From assembly GCF_021730395.1 (NCBI RefSeq), contig NC_069373.1, positions 45,970,501 through 46,034,500 of the forward strand: 64,000 nt of DNA. The letters are read 5' to 3'. Position numbers and translations under genes: made by a program. Below the pieces are notes generated by a model. That model saw only the letters and a list, made by a program, of their open reading frames with translations. It did no database searches and was not told where the DNA came from. Below, piece by piece: positions 48,237-63,232 of the stretch (position 1 is the stretch's first letter; the number at the start of each line of letters is the position of its first letter). Source of the DNA: Mercenaria mercenaria (Eukaryota; Mollusca; Bivalvia; Venerida; Veneridae).

Positions 48237-48443
48237 GAGCCGCGCCATGAGAAAACCAACATGATGGCTTTCCGACCAGCATGGATCCAGACCAGACTGC
48301 GCATCCGCGCTTTCAAAGCCTATTGCAATTAGAGAAACTGTTAGCGAACAGTATGGATCCTGACCAGACTGCGCGGATGCGCAGGCTTGTCTGGATCCAT
48401 GCTGAACGCAGAACCACTATGTTTGTTTTCTCATGGCGCGGCT
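48237..48443. mobile_element. Palindromic MITE ('DPDQTA' type), copy 2
   Basis: GAGCCGCGCCATGAGAAAAC to TCTCATGGCGCGGCT. The matching place in copy 1 (near 38165, TTTTATGTTATAATAA) lacks it, so it arrived after the duplication. Confidence 0.85.
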
Positions 48444-48671
48444 GATATGTTATTCAAATAAAGAAGGGACGTCATGATTTCTATAGTTTATCAAACGTGC
48501 AGATAACCCTAAATGGCAACACTGTTTTACAAAACAAGTTTTCATAGGTTTTACATATCACTCCATGTACCAGACATACAAGATATTCAAAGAACAGCGT
48601 TAATATTCTAATCTATAAAGGTATCATGGTTTGAAAAAGTTGTTGAGTCACTTTTACAAGCTATGATTTCA

Positions 48672-48841
48672 ACCCGTCCGCATAGCCCTATAGGGAGAGC
48701 GCAGATCCTGGCGCATGTTCTCCGTGACGATTTGATAAAATATATTGTGTCTGAACATCTCTGATTCACGTGGGGAAGTTACATAACTCAAATTCTGTTG
48801 AAAAACGGCGTTAAACCCAAATCAAATAAAAAACAAACAAA
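48672..48841 (+). mobile_element. SINE, plus orientation
   Basis: CATAGCCCTATAGGGAGAGC resembles a tRNA-like start. The body has GATTCACGTGGGGAAGTTAC and the tail GGCGTTAAACCCAAATCAAA followed by AAC/AAA repeats, as in molluscan Meta/V-SINEs. No typical B box is left. Confidence 0.65.
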
Positions 48842-49875
48842 GATTTGCCTTTTCTCCAAATATTCAAGCTAAAACCAGCTAAATGAACATTTTATCATGC
48901 AATACTGGCTTTCTATAAAAAGTACAGCATTAGTTTTTCAGTTTTTGTACTACAGTATGATATAAGTATATGCTGAATAGTATACATTAGTACAGAATTA
49001 GTATTTTATTTCCAGAAGAAAAGCAGTTACTGTAGTGTATATTTAAATCCTTTTCATAAATTGTATTGTTGTATTGTTTTATTAGTTTTGCATGACATTT
49101 TTGAGCTATGTTATAGAAATTAAATACAAGAACTAGGCTTATTTTTTTCCCCTATTCAGCCTCGTCATTTTGTATAATAATTCCAAAACCATAATATTTT
49201 AAGAATAATAGCTTCCTACACTTGTGCGTCCTTTTAAGGCGAGCACCGGAGCTTGAGCCGAACTAACTTTATACATTATACAGTTTCACACCTCTACTGT
49301 ATTCTAAGTCTAGCTTGCTGGAAATCGTTATTTCATGACGTATTGTCAGCACTCCCTTTATTCCATTACTAAATAAGGATAATTTGGCTTATCTTCGTTT
49401 TCTATGTAACAGACTTGAACTGATAGACCAGTATGGTTATGTATCAAATATGGCAAACAGTAATTGTAGAAAAATCAATATTTCGAATGCATTTTTCGGT
49501 TATAGAATTTCGTATGTTCACTTTTGACTAATTGTAAGCAATCTTCAAATAGATGATAATAAAATTTGTAAAACGATCATTTGGAAGCAAAATAGCAGAG
49601 TCGGTTTGATTAGGTCTGATAACGTCTAAATATTTAACTCATACAAATTGTTTCAGTTTTTGTTACTGTACGAAGACAGATTCTGATAGAATGGCCAGTT
49701 TTATAAATAGTTGTTACTGTTAACGTTACTGTGTGACAGGTTTAGTTTAAATCGCCAAATTAGGCAATTGCATACAAGTTATCATAGCAAGTGCTACTGT
49801 ACGGCATATTTAGTTTTACTCTTAGTATTACTTGAAAGCGACGTAACCCACAACCTCTGGAATAGCAATCATTAC
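48842..49875. other. Leader-intron sequence of GPCR copy 2
   Basis: From about 49230 alignable with 39930 onward in copy 1. No gene seen. Confidence 0.45.
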
Positions 49876-50234
49876 CTTTTCTTGCATGCCGGACAGGATC
49901 TTCCCGTGCTTTTCCGGTGCTAGAAAAACTCATCTTACACCCAGGGTTGTAAGATGACTCACGTGCTATAATTTATGAATGAATGCGTAACTTCATACGC
50001 TAGTATAAAAAAATTGCGCCTTTAAGAAAAACCTTCGTTTTTCTTTATATCTTCTACAAATTGAAGAATAAGGCATGCAAGAAAAAGAATCAATCACTGG
50101 CAGCGGGTAAAGATGGAAATACCCGGCACTCGGGTAACTGTTTAGGCGGTAACTCGGCAGGAGCCTCGTTACCGCCTAAACAGCTACCCTCGTGCCGAAT
50201 ATTCCCATCTTTACCCGCAACCAGTGAAAGATTC
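49876..50234. mobile_element. Two adjoining hairpin insertions specific to GPCR copy 2
   Basis: First, 49876-50086, has inverted ends CTTTTCTTGCATGCC/GGCATGCAAGAAAAA. Second, 50088-50234, is one long hairpin: GAATCAATCACTGG...GGGTAAAGATGG and CCATCTTTACCC...CCAGTGAAAGATTC, with a stem that includes CTGTTTAGGCGGTAAC. Copy 1 reads straight through at about 41150. Confidence 0.75.
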
Positions 50235-50476
50235 TTATAGTTGTTTGAATAATTATTCGTATTTTTGAATAATCTTAATTACATGCTATAACAATTTCAA
50301 CGTTTTAAACTTCGATGTTTTCGATTTTGTAGGCTATCATCTGAAAGCAAGATATGGTTATGTATGGAAACGTTGTGAAGAAAACGGATTTGATTAAATC
50401 ATAATACTTTATAGGAAGTGCTGGTAAAACTTTGGTATGAAAAGACACCAATGGAAATCATACTTAAGCAGATGCA

Positions 50477-51662
50477 ATGGAAACATTCGAGGGGAATAGT
50501 TCAAAAACTTTGGAGGAACTAAACAAAGAAGAAATAGTACGAAGCATTCCCTTGTTGACATTTCTATTAATATTGTTTTTATCTGGGATTGCTGGAAATT
50601 CTTTTGTGCTTTATATATCTATAAAGACATTTGCACTCTCTACATTTCGTTTATTTGTAATATTTCTTTCTGCAGTTGATCTATTCGTCTGCACTATTGC
50701 TATTCCACTAGATATGATCATTCTTACGCTGGACTATAAAAATGATATTGGTTGGCTTTGCAAACTGTATCCTTTTGTCCTAGCATGGCCTACAGTTACT
50801 TCAGTATCTCTGTTGCTTGTAATTGCCACGGACAGATATCTGAAAGTGTGTAAGCCATTTTCATGGCAGTTTACACATGAAGCAGCAAGAAATGTTTTTA
50901 TTTCTTGCATACTTTTAAGCATGGGAGCTTCTATATTCAATCCAGTAATGTTTGGTGTGCGAAAAGCTAAGCATAACCTTTATAATTTTACAATATTTGA
51001 ATGTGAGATAACAGAAGCTATGGAACAAACATCGCTTCCGCTGATACATAGCACCATCTTTACTCTACTATTTTTTGTATCAATGATAGGAATTACTGTT
51101 TTATATATCTGCATAGCTGTGCGTGTTAAACAGCAAATAAAACGGAAACATCAAATGGTTGGTAAACTAGTAGATAATAAAAACACAAAGAATAAAAGTG
51201 GCGTATATCAGAATTCCACTGAAGAACAGAAAAGTAACAACAGCGGAACGGAGGCCGAAACATCTACGTGCAGCAGCACACCGGATTCTGGTTCAATTTA
51301 CAAACACATAGAAAAGAAACAAGAAACATTCAAGAAAGATGAAATCAACAAAGACAAAATTCTGACCGCAAAACCCAGGTCTTCAACACAGAAAAGGGGA
51401 ACCAGTAAGAACAGAACGACACTGGTTATGTTTACGGTGTCATCAATGTTTTTCATCTCGTTTGTACCATCCAGCTACTTAAATGTGACACGAGTTTTGA
51501 AAGATGGTTTCTTAGAATCTGTAAACAACTCTGAGAGATCGTTATACAAATTTTTCTTTCGTTTTTACCTTTTGAACAGTGTGATCAATCCAGTGATATA
51601 CGGAATATTTGATCCTGACTTTAGAAATTCTTTTAAAAGGTTTTTCTCTTGCAGGCGTATCT

Positions 51663-51664
<2 letters not shown>
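50477..51664 (+). CDS. Class A (rhodopsin-like) orphan GPCR, tandem copy 2, intact
   Basis: A 395-residue seven-helix receptor of the plasma membrane, coupling an extracellular ligand to G proteins. N7-S-S is a glycosylation site. TM1 has G40-N41; TM2 has A67-V-D68; C95 and C176 can form the conserved extracellular bridge. TM3 ends in D119-R120-Y121 (TDRYLKVCKPF). The third intracellular loop is long (about 215-312), Lys/Ser-rich and the least conserved part between the copies. TM6 has F-F-I-S-F-V-P331 in place of the usual CWxP. TM7 has N371-P-V-I-Y375 followed by a helix-8-like DFRNSFKRFFSC. The coding region is one exon, with a shared acceptor about 130 bp upstream. The ligand is unknown. 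It resembles the large bivalve sets of peptide/amine-receptor-like GPCRs, so no symbol is given. Confidence 0.93.
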
Positions 51665-53440
<1,776 letters not shown>

Positions 53441-53444
53441 ATAA

Positions 53445-54030
53445 TTTGTATGCCATGAAAGTATGATTTTTGGCCGGGTTTTGGAAGAAAAATCTGGCTT
53501 GTAGATTAGGTCTGTTCAGGCGGATGGGCGGATGGATGGAAATAATGAGTCTCATGTTAACCTTTTTGTTCATTCATTTTTCTCAGCACCTACTTATCCA
53601 AACTTCAAGAAACTTGGTCAGAATAATTCCCTGTTACTTTAGTTGATCCAAAATGAGAATGGTGTCATTGAGTCAAAGATCAAGGTCACAGGGATCTGAA
53701 CATTGAAAATGATTTCCGCTTAATATCTGGACAAATATTTCCCTAGGACCTTGAAGCTTCATACGTATGTTGGTCTTGGTGTGTAGATGATCCCTTATGA
53801 TTTCGGGGCCAAATGTCAAGGTCACAGGGATATAAACATTGAAAATGCTGTTTTTCCTACTTAGATTTTTTAATGTCATTTTCTACCTGTCCACTTTCTT
53901 TTCCCTTTCCTTCAATAGAGCTTATTAATTTGGTGGTTATTTATTGTATGCCTTTATTAGAACTTTAACTCATTATCACCTATTTCAGAAAATCCGGCCA
54001 AAACGCCGTCAGGCGTTAGCTGCTTGTTAT
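53445..54030. repeat. Dispersed repeat with two ~138 bp inner units
   Basis: Starts TTTTTGGCCGGGTTTTGG and ends AAATCCGGCCAAAACGCC, so the edges are partly inverted. AAGGTCACAGGGAT..AACATTGAAAATG occurs at about 53683 and again at about 53818. Absent from the matching place in unit 1 near 46150. Confidence 0.6.
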
Positions 54031-57000
54031 ATTTTATTTGACAAAAGATACTTTTTATTATTTCAAAGTAACATCTATTCGATACTGTGATTCAAGTAAT
54101 TATACAATAAATGTTGTTTCAGTAAAGTATAACTTGTTTTATTTACTATGAAAAGTACATTCTTTCATCATAGTTTTATAACTGGTGACACGTAAATTTA
54201 GGTTTGTTTAGTATCTTAAGAAAGACTACTTTTATTATACTTGAAATTTAAATAACATGCCAGTCAGTTAGGTGTTATTGTTGTTGCCTCCGCTGATATC
54301 GATTTTCCATCAGGTAAATTCTTCATCCTGAGGGATTTGGCATTTATGATTTAATGAGAAAATGGAGAAGCCGCTTCTTGCGAATGATCTTGTATCACCG
54401 AGTTCCTTACAGACGACATTCTAAATATGGAGAATTCGTGGGTTTTTGCTATGATGAATGATGCTTTTTATCTCAGTATTGTTACGCTCCTGACCTTGTG
54501 ACGCATTCGTGATTGTATTATTTATATTGCCTTTAAGCTTGAACGGTAGTCGATTGCAGCTTGTCACATACGCCAGTAAAAGGCTACCAGAATGCAGCCC
54601 TAGGGTGTGGTCTAGGGACTGGTCTGGACTGTGGATATGGTATCTAGTATATATCATATTCTAATAATGTTGATACTTTATCTGGGACTAGACTTTGTTT
54701 TATTAATTAATGGGTCTTCCAAAGCGTTTTAGAAAAGACGGTGACCCCTCAACTGTTCAACTGGACTGATCATTGCAGATGGTTCGGCTTCACTAGAACA
54801 CTGTAGACTACTTCATTTGACTCACCAACATAACTTCCTGATTACTTACTAATAACTGCCAGGTGTCATTTCATTCGGCCGGTCAACAGGAAACTGCTCT
54901 ATGTCTGGTTTTCAACAGTTTAAGTTTCTTAACCATCTATTCTGGTCTAGACAGTTTAAGCCACAAAACCTAACGTTTGCATTATTTATCTTTGTTTATA
55001 CTGTCAAAAAATCATTTCTTAAGAACTTTCTCAGATAATCCCAGTCATGACGTGATGCCACAGTTTCAGGTCCGAAACGATGTTAAATATTGAATTTTAT
55101 TGTTTTTTGAAAATTTGATTTATATATGTTTAGCTGTAATTTATTTTATTTTTAGTGTTGAAAGTCAGGAGATCAATTCAATTTTGTCGCCTAATTAAAA
55201 TCAAAAATGATAAAACTGCTGTTAGAAAACATCCGAGGGAGGGTAGCTTTAATGGTAGTTTAACTATATGGTATGATTGGTGTACATTTAATTTTGTCCT
55301 CGTTGATTATCTAGTCCGGATTGATAACTCTTTCGCTCTGGACCTGAACCTGTGAAGTCAAGCCATGGCTGGGGATGTGTTTGGTAATGGAAATAACTCG
55401 TTTATAGAATGTAATTGTTGAGTGAGCACAATTTGTCAATCTTAAACATATTAATATTACTCAACTGCAATGGGAAAGAAATCAATTTATGTTACCTGCA
55501 ATGCAGAATAAACCAGTCATGTTTCTACAACAAATAAATGTATACAATACCATATAATGACGCTGTACATTTGACCCTGTCTTTCTATTTGCTGAATATT
55601 CTAAGTATTTTCTGAAGAAAAGTCAGGTTTAACCAAATTCTACATTGTAGTGCAGAACTACCTTAAATCAGCTAAGCTGCATTAGGAATCTACTTCCAGA
55701 CAGTCTCTGAGAGGCAGCCGCATTTCTTTCCTATTTCTATCTAAGAGTGTTTGATACAGTCAGTTGACGGGATTACTAGTCCTGATTATTTCTTGGAGCA
55801 TCATAGCATCTCATTATATAAAAGTTTGTTCATGGTGCTTATAACTAACACACAAAATTCATATTAATGTTGTAGAGGTAAGAACAAAGAAATTTAAAGT
55901 ATAACTATAACGGTAGACGGAATGCAAAATTTACGAATCTACTGTGAAAACTGACGATACAAATTAACGCAGTTGATGTTTCTATAGATTAGATATATAT
56001 TGTCAAATATACTATAGGTATACATGTTTTGTGAAATTTTTACATCTTAACCTTCTACTGATCCTGCCGAGGGTGTAAATTTGAATATTCACTTTCTTTT
56101 AAGTTCATCAAACATTTTTGAAACGCTTAAATGTCATATCAAAATTTACATAACGTTACCAAAACTTTTATTTTATGTCACTTTGATTATATACATGTAA
56201 TTTATTTTTTACATTTATTATTCAAATTTTAAGTTACCGCTCTTAGCAAACGGCTGTTGTATAGTATTACGAAATTCATTTTGAATTATTGCATACGTAC
56301 CAAATTTGCACTGAATGAGTAGCATAAAGCATGAGCTGGTGTGCAAGATATAGATATCTGAAATTATTCCAGCTGTACTAGGCATATTACGGGTGCACAC
56401 AGTTTTTATACTTCCTCTGAAAGGATGACAAGTATCAACAAACTTATATTTTCTCTTACAAAACAAAATGGTTAGTAACATGATTTTGCAAGCTTTCTCT
56501 TCGAACGGGATTGAATACTGGCTGACACCAGAAACTACGACCTCAGTGCATAAATTTACATTCTAATATGGCTCAATTGATTGCCAGTTAAACAAAGAAG
56601 GGCAAACTATGTATATATTGCGATTAGCAACGGTTGACGCGCGGACCGGTAAAAAGAATATTATGACGTCAATTATGGTGTCAAAATAATATAGGACGTC
56701 CATTCTATTACTACTCATAAATGAAGTCCAGCAGAATTTTAAAAATATTTCACTGAAATGAATGAAAACAATCAAGACCCTCTTGTGGTTTTTCGTCTAA
56801 TTTACCATGGTCCGCCGTTCAGATGTTGAGATATTTATCCACTCGAGCCGATGCGTTCCTGTGCTTCTGAACTTTGAATCATGATTAATCAGGCGACAAA
56901 CCATTTCACGGCCTTGGTTATAAGTGTTACAATGCTGTAAACTGCTACTGACGTTTGGCTTAGTGAAATTACTGCACCTAAGGTACTTCTTCACGTTTTA

Positions 57001-59106
57001 TTAGGCGAAAGTTATGGCGTAACGTCACTTATCTGGAAAACATAGTATAATACCTGGGCACGGCATAGGGAAAGAAAATCATTCTGTGTATAAATGCAAT
57101 CCCATGTGTAATTTATAAAAACGGCTTGCTTTCTAAACATAAAGAATGATAAGGAAAATGATGACACTAGAAATAATTCAATATAATGCCTTCAAATCCT
57201 CTTGGAATTTACGGATCTCTTAAATAAAGGACAAATAACTCAAAATTATGCATACTGACATATAGATATCGTTTGACCATATTATAAACAATATATTGAG
57301 TTACAACTGTGAAAAGTTTCATCAAAATCTATAAGACAGAAAAATTTCTATTTGCAAAAGTGCGATCAAAATCTGCATTTTCTCATAGGCTTTTGTGAGA
57401 AAACCCACGTGATGTCAAAATGGATCAAATCTTGCAAAACAATCAAGCATATGACCCTATCTTTTTATATGCCATATTTTCTTATAAAAGTCTGATGTTC
57501 TGAAAAAGATAAACGTTAAGTCAAAGTCTACATTCTAAAGAAAAATAATATCAGAAAGTGCAGAACTTCCTTAAAGCCTAATATATGCATGCAGCTTAAC
57601 GCGAGAATGTGCTCGACTTATTTTATACCAGCTCAATCTGATGCATAAAACAAAAGCTTTTACAATATTAAAGATAAATATAAAGCATACTATAATTCAT
57701 TAATTCCCTATAATATGTCTGATAAATGCGATATAACGACTATGTCATAATGCATACCGTGATCAGATAAAATGTCAACAATTTCATAAACATCAAATAG
57801 TGATCGTAGTATACCTCGAGAACTGAAGCAAACATAATTATTGGAACTCCTTCGAGGTCATTAAAATGCCTGTAGAGCGCCAGTCATCTCCAAAATGTCT
57901 CATGGGGAAGGGCGTAATTGCTCGCCGCAATAAAGTGGCGACCTTATGTAAAAATGCACAAAATGTCTAGCAAATTGGATTCTGAAAGTTTTATGGAAAG
58001 GTTCTCATTTGCTTTAGTTGAGGAGAATTTAATTAGAATTTATATTAGAGTTTAACTTATTTTGGCTTCTTAATATGTTCTTTCGACGGATGAACTTAGT
58101 GATTTGCGTAAACAGACAGGCATACGGATTTAATAAATGGGAAATTTTAGGATTCTGATCACACACTTTGAATGAGTCTATATCCTTAGGACGGCCAGCA
58201 CATATTTACGCAATCTCGCCAGGTATATGTATGTTTTTGACAACACAGAAAATGACGTCACCCGACCTTCAGCTATTTCCGGAAGTAAATAAAATGAAAG
58301 TAGAAATGCTAAACTTGAAAACGAAAGCCGCATTTTGATTCGTAGATAGTCCGGGGTCACGCGCAGGGGTCACCCGGTCTAAATGTATGAGCGTGGACTT
58401 CTTTTTTTTTTTTTGCTATTGGAGAGCCAATTTTCAGCATTTTATTACGAATTGAAATTACCTGGGCTTTAGTACGGCATGTCAGCTTTTAATTTATGAA
58501 AAAATATTTGAGCTCTGGATAAACACAAATCCCACAGGGGTCCGTAACGGACCAAAGGTACATTGATAATTTTGGAACTTCATCAAATCGCTCAAAATGT
58601 CATTTTTGATGTTGTCTGAGAGTGTCAGATGTAAGATATAACCGTATTTGAGAGCTGCAGACCTACACATTTCAGAAATATTTTCAAAATAAGTTTCGTG
58701 TAATAAATGTTGTTTCTACAGAAGCGTGAAAGGGCCATCAGACGCTAATACGTTTTAGTACGTTAAGTCTGCGGAAAGGATATAAAAAAAAAAAACAAGA
58801 ACAAAAACAAGAAAAAATATGAAATCTTGTTCAAGTTCAGCTATTTTTAGCTTTAAGTAGAAAAAAAAATGAAACGATTTTTTCTCATGAACCAATTGAT
58901 GGATTGTCACCAAACTTGATCTTTAGCGTCTAAGGTTTTCATTTTTGATAAGAAGACATGTTATACAAATTGGCTATATATGGCTTTTTCTATCACTGAA
59001 ATGCTTTAAAGATCTGAAAATGAGGTCTACATATGTAATTGTTTATACAAAATAAAAAGGAAATGAATTAGTACAAGTTAACCTAAATATAGATTTTTTC
59101 ATGGCA
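54031..59106. other. Long gene-free stretch
   Basis: 54060-54450 still aligns with the end of duplicated unit 1 (46220-46620). Beyond that I see no convincing exon. GTGCAGAACTACCTTAAA at about 55654 and GTGCAGAACTTCCTTAAA at about 57558 are the same terminal motif, inverted relative to TTAAGGTAGTTTTGCAC at 34808, suggesting a shared MITE family. Short open frames (55155-55355, 58178-58360) are not recognisable. Confidence 0.4.
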
Positions 59107-59550
59107 TACAGACACTAAATAGGAAAATGGCGTGAAAAAGATGGTAGCATAATGGCGAGTTCAAATAGTCCTCAGTGTTTACTCTGTAGGGCTATTACTC
59201 TTATTTTCTGTGCAATACATGCCAGATCTACGCTTGACATGTAGGTAGAATTTTCATAATGAAATAATAACATCACAGAATTCGTCATGGACAATTTGAT
59301 CATACAACACCACAATATATTTGTAATCTCAGTTCTATATGATTTTGCAGTTTGCGTGTTTGACTAAAATATATTGCTTGCATCAAACATGAGCCCCACT
59401 TTTCTTTTGATTTTTATTCAGCAACGAACATATTCTTCAAAAAAAAATGTAAGGTACAGACATTTAAAATGGGTCCTGATGTGTTCTGCAGCCATTGGAA
59501 ATACGTCAATTTTATATAGAATAAACAAAAACAGCTAGTAAGTGTGTTGT
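59107..59550. repeat. Dispersed repeat, copy B
   Basis: Collinear with 18487-18945, which lies in the D8C intron 40 kb away; both share CATACAGACACTAA, GCATAATGGCGA and ACAGACATTTAAAATGG. Confidence 0.65.
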
Positions 59551-60620
59551 AACCTCGTTCGAATCACACTTTGTATTCATATGTAAAAATTGGGGAGAAT
59601 CTTCAGAAAGATTATATAAGATGCTTTCAGTTACTTTAAAATTTCATATTATTGTTTAAATAGGTAAACATTTCATGACGTCTTCTTCAGAAAATAAAAT
59701 AGCCAAGTAGACAGACTGTTAAACATAATTATAAACAAGCAAACGAAGAAGAATTCAAAAGTTGCAACGATGAATTTCCTTTTGGCAGCTCAAAATGACA
59801 CTAAGACTCAGACTGAGCCAAAGCATGTTTACAATTGCTCGCATAGAAAGCAAAGTATAAAATGCCTTAATGGATTTCAATATTTTCAATGGCTTCGGCC
59901 TTTTTCGTTATTTTTCAAATAAAACTATCGTAATATCGTCCCATCGAGATGGACCGGAACAAATCAAGTTAAATACAGTAACACCAAACATATGATTCAT
60001 TGCAAAATAGTCGGATTAACTAAACGTTTCATAATTCTAACAAAATGACATGTCTTACGAAGTACGTAAATGATATATTGAGCAAGTTGCTAACCCGCCA
60101 ATTGGTATGTCGCAAAAATTACTAAAAGTACCTATTGAGAACTTAGCGTACACTTAGAGCTTTATGTTATAAGTAACCATCATATCTATTCATTTTACCA
60201 CTTCAATCCATTCTTGAAAAGTCGCGGAAATGTCTAGAATTTCTAAACCGTTACAAGGAATGATCCAAAATAGCATTATTGTCGTGCAATTTCGAAAAGG
60301 AACACTTCATATTTGAGTTTAAATATTTTCTAGCATAGAATCAAATCACTGTTCTTATCAATGGTATTCACACAATTTAAAGAACACAACTTGTATCCAA
60401 ATTTTGTGACCTTTTAAGAATGGGATGTAGTAGCAAAATGAATAGAACATCATCTTTGCGTAAATTGATATTTTTGAAATTTTGATATGCTATTAAAACC
60501 ATGTTTATCGAGTTATATGATTAATTTTAAAAGAGAGTTTTCAGGAGTTTTTAAAATATTGGCCAAAAAGCAAATCAAATGGCGGATAAGCTGATTTGTT
60601 TAGCACCTATTTCATAAAAA
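59551..60620. other. Gene-free stretch
   Basis: AT-rich, nothing recognised. Confidence 0.4.
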
Positions 60621-60624
60621 TCTT

Positions 60625-61215
60625 GTAGACTACACCTTTGCTGACGTTGCATTTGAATCAGTTAACTGCTCCTAGCGGAAAATTTTGAATTGAAATATAC
60701 AGTTTATTACTTTTAAATTAATACAAATTAATACAGTCTTTATGGTCTTAATCTGTTTAGTTTTATACTGTATAAGGGAATACAGAAATATAATTATTTC
60801 ATTTGATTCGTTGTTTGAACGTGTATTACAAACGAAGTGTGATTTCGTTGCTGTGAATTAAACCTATATATTACTTGTAAATAAATTACTTCCGGAAGAA
60901 AACATTGTCAATTGTGATATACAATAATAATTACATTTGATATTTTGCCTATTCGTTGATTTATAAAATTTCCTTGCAATTGGGAAATCAACAATATTTT
61001 TTCCTGGTATGAATTTTGTTTTCAGTTATATAGTTATATAAGAAAAATCTGTTGTCGCCGCTTGTGACTTCAAGCTGATATTTCCAAATAATGAATTACT
61101 TCCCGAAGGACAGATGGTCATTTATGATATACAGTTTATTACTTTGGTATAATGAATAATCTTTGATTAGAAATTTCCATGGCACATGGGAAATCAGCCT
61201 TCATTTGGTTTGGGG
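60625..61215. repeat. Three diverged ~210-225 bp tandem units
   Basis: ATTACTTCCGGAAG/AATTACTTCCCGAAGG-type starts with GTGATATACA...TTACTT and TTGGGAAATCA recur at about 60664, 60889 and 61098. Confidence 0.5.
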
Positions 61216-61599
61216 GAGGGAGGTGTATGATTACCTTTTCAGAAGAGGATGTTTCAAGAAGATGAATGTAGATTTTAATGAAACTTTTCCTAAAATGTAT
61301 ATGTCCGTCTGCTAAAGTCTTCATAGTTCGACAAATATCAATAAGAGTCTTTACATACAGTTAAACACACTATCTAACAGGATATGATAGATTCTCGTCA
61401 AAATTTATGCTACCTATACTATTGCAACCAGGAAGTTTTCTAGGGACCCCGTCACTTTTAGATAATCAAACAAGCAGGAGTATCTAATCTAAATTAGAAC
61501 CCCAAGTGTCTGTGCATTTTATTACTCTCAGTCAAAACCCGTGTCCCATGATGACAATTATCGCGGAAGTTTTAGAGCTTGAAACAGCTAAAGAACTAT

Positions 61600-62200
61600 A
61601 CCTCGATGTTAAAAAGTAAAGAAACCAAAATTTAATGGTAAACGTTCGAAACCACAATGACGGAAACACGAAACTACAGTGTGAAAAGGCGAAACAATGA
61701 AACTACGATGGTAAAAAGTAGAAGCTATTTTGTACTTTCAGCATCGTTCTTTTGACTTTTCAAAATCACAATTTTCAACATTGTGGTTTCGTTATTTTGA
61801 TTTCTCAACATCGCAACATAGTTTTCACTTTATACTGTCGTTGTTTCCTTTCTTTAAATTTTCACCGCCGTAGTAATGCGTTCATGTAACACAGTCGCAA
61901 AATATTCAAGACAGTGGACGAGCACAAGAGTAACAAGATTACGCTGTACTCCGTGCTCAATGGTATGAGAGGATGGCGATAATGCGGTGTTCAAAACTCG
62001 AAAGTACGATGTAGAAAAGTCTAAATTACGATGGAAAAAAGTCATAACTGCGATGTTGAAAAAGCCACAACAACGACACAACGGTGGTTAAACAACTTTT
62101 TACCATTGTAATTTCCCTGCATCGACTTTTCAACATTTTCGTGCATTCATCTTTATGGTTTCCTTTCCTTATCATCGTAGTTTTGTACCTTATGTGTATT
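61600..62200. repeat. Inverted arrays of a ~17 bp CGAAACTACGATGGTAA unit
   Basis: Forward-oriented units (61610-61730, 61990-62090) face reverse-oriented ones (TTCAACATCGTAGTTTCG-like, 61740-61870 and 62090-62190), so the block can fold twice. Same design as the arms at 27.4-30.8 kb but an unrelated unit. Confidence 0.6.
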
Positions 62201-62309
62201 GAAGTCACAATATTCGGCGATGACCCTAACAGGATACCGTAAATAAACCCAGAGTGCTATTAGTTTGCTTGATTGCGTTCTTTGCCGCCAAAATTCCTTC
62301 TTATTCAGG

Positions 62310-62385
62310 TTTTAGCCATGGACTTGTCATGGAAGATTTTGGCCATGGACTTGCAGTGGCAAAATTGCCATGGCAAAATTTAAAG
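62310..62385. repeat. Short GCCATGGACTTG repeat cluster
   Basis: Repeated GCCATGGACTTG and TGGCAAAATT words within 75 bp. Confidence 0.6.
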
Positions 62386-63005
62386 TCAGTCAGTAAATCA
62401 TAAGCGGCCTGTTTGGTTTATGTACAATAAGAATACTAGATATAATGTATCCTAAATTAAATATAAGTTTACATTCCTTTTATTTTTTTTTTTTGTTTGT
62501 TTTCAGAATATCAAACAATCGTTTAAAAAATTTAAAACGACCATTATTTTAGATAAACAGACTAAATTGTTACGTTATATGTAAGCAATTTGATATGAAT
62601 TTTGACAAATGAAACGTAAGCTGTACTAAATATAATTTCCTCAAATTTTAAACATTACTTTTCTTAAGATTATTGTGTACGTTTGATATTCGGAGCTCGT
62701 GGCAAACACGTCATTTATCTGGATAACGTAGACTAAAACCTGGCCTCGGCAAATCATATCATTTGGTGATTAAAGCCATATCATATTAAACAATATGTTA
62801 ATTCTCAGCTGTGAAAAGTCATATTTCTACTTGATCATAATGTCATTAAAACTTGCAGTTTCCTTTGTTTGCGAAACATTATATCAGTAGTGTTTTTTTA
62901 ATTGCTGAATTTTTGGAAACGAGCTAAAGACAAATTAAATTTCAATTGTTTAAAGTTTTAAAATTCAAGCTTGAGATATTGTTAAATACTCAAAATTTGT
63001 CAAAT
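62386..63005. other. Gene-free stretch
   Basis: AT-rich, nothing recognised. Confidence 0.4.
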
Positions 63006-63232
63006 GAGCCGCACCATAAGAAAATGAATATAGTGGCTTTGCGACAGGCATGGATCCAGACCAGACTGCGCGGATGCGTCAGAATCCATGGTGTTTGCTT
63101 TCAAAGCCTATTGCAATTAGAGAAACCATTAGCGAACAGCATGGATCCTGACCAGACTGCGCGTATGCACAGGCTGGTCTGGATCCAGGCTGGTCGCAAA
63201 CGCACTGTCACGGTTTTCTCATGGCGTGGCTC
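63006..63232. mobile_element. Palindromic MITE ('DPDQTA' type), copy 3
   Basis: GAGCCGCACCATAAGAAAA to TTTTCTCATGGCGTGGCTC, flanked by AAAT on both sides. The open frame that crosses it (SMDPDQTARMHRLVW) is an accident of the repeat, not a gene. Confidence 0.88.

Noticed and set aside
58178-58360. Signal-peptide-like frame on the minus strand (MRLSFSSLAFLLSFYLL)
   Set aside because: Hydrophobic start but no splice site or downstream domain; chance in AT-rich DNA is likely.
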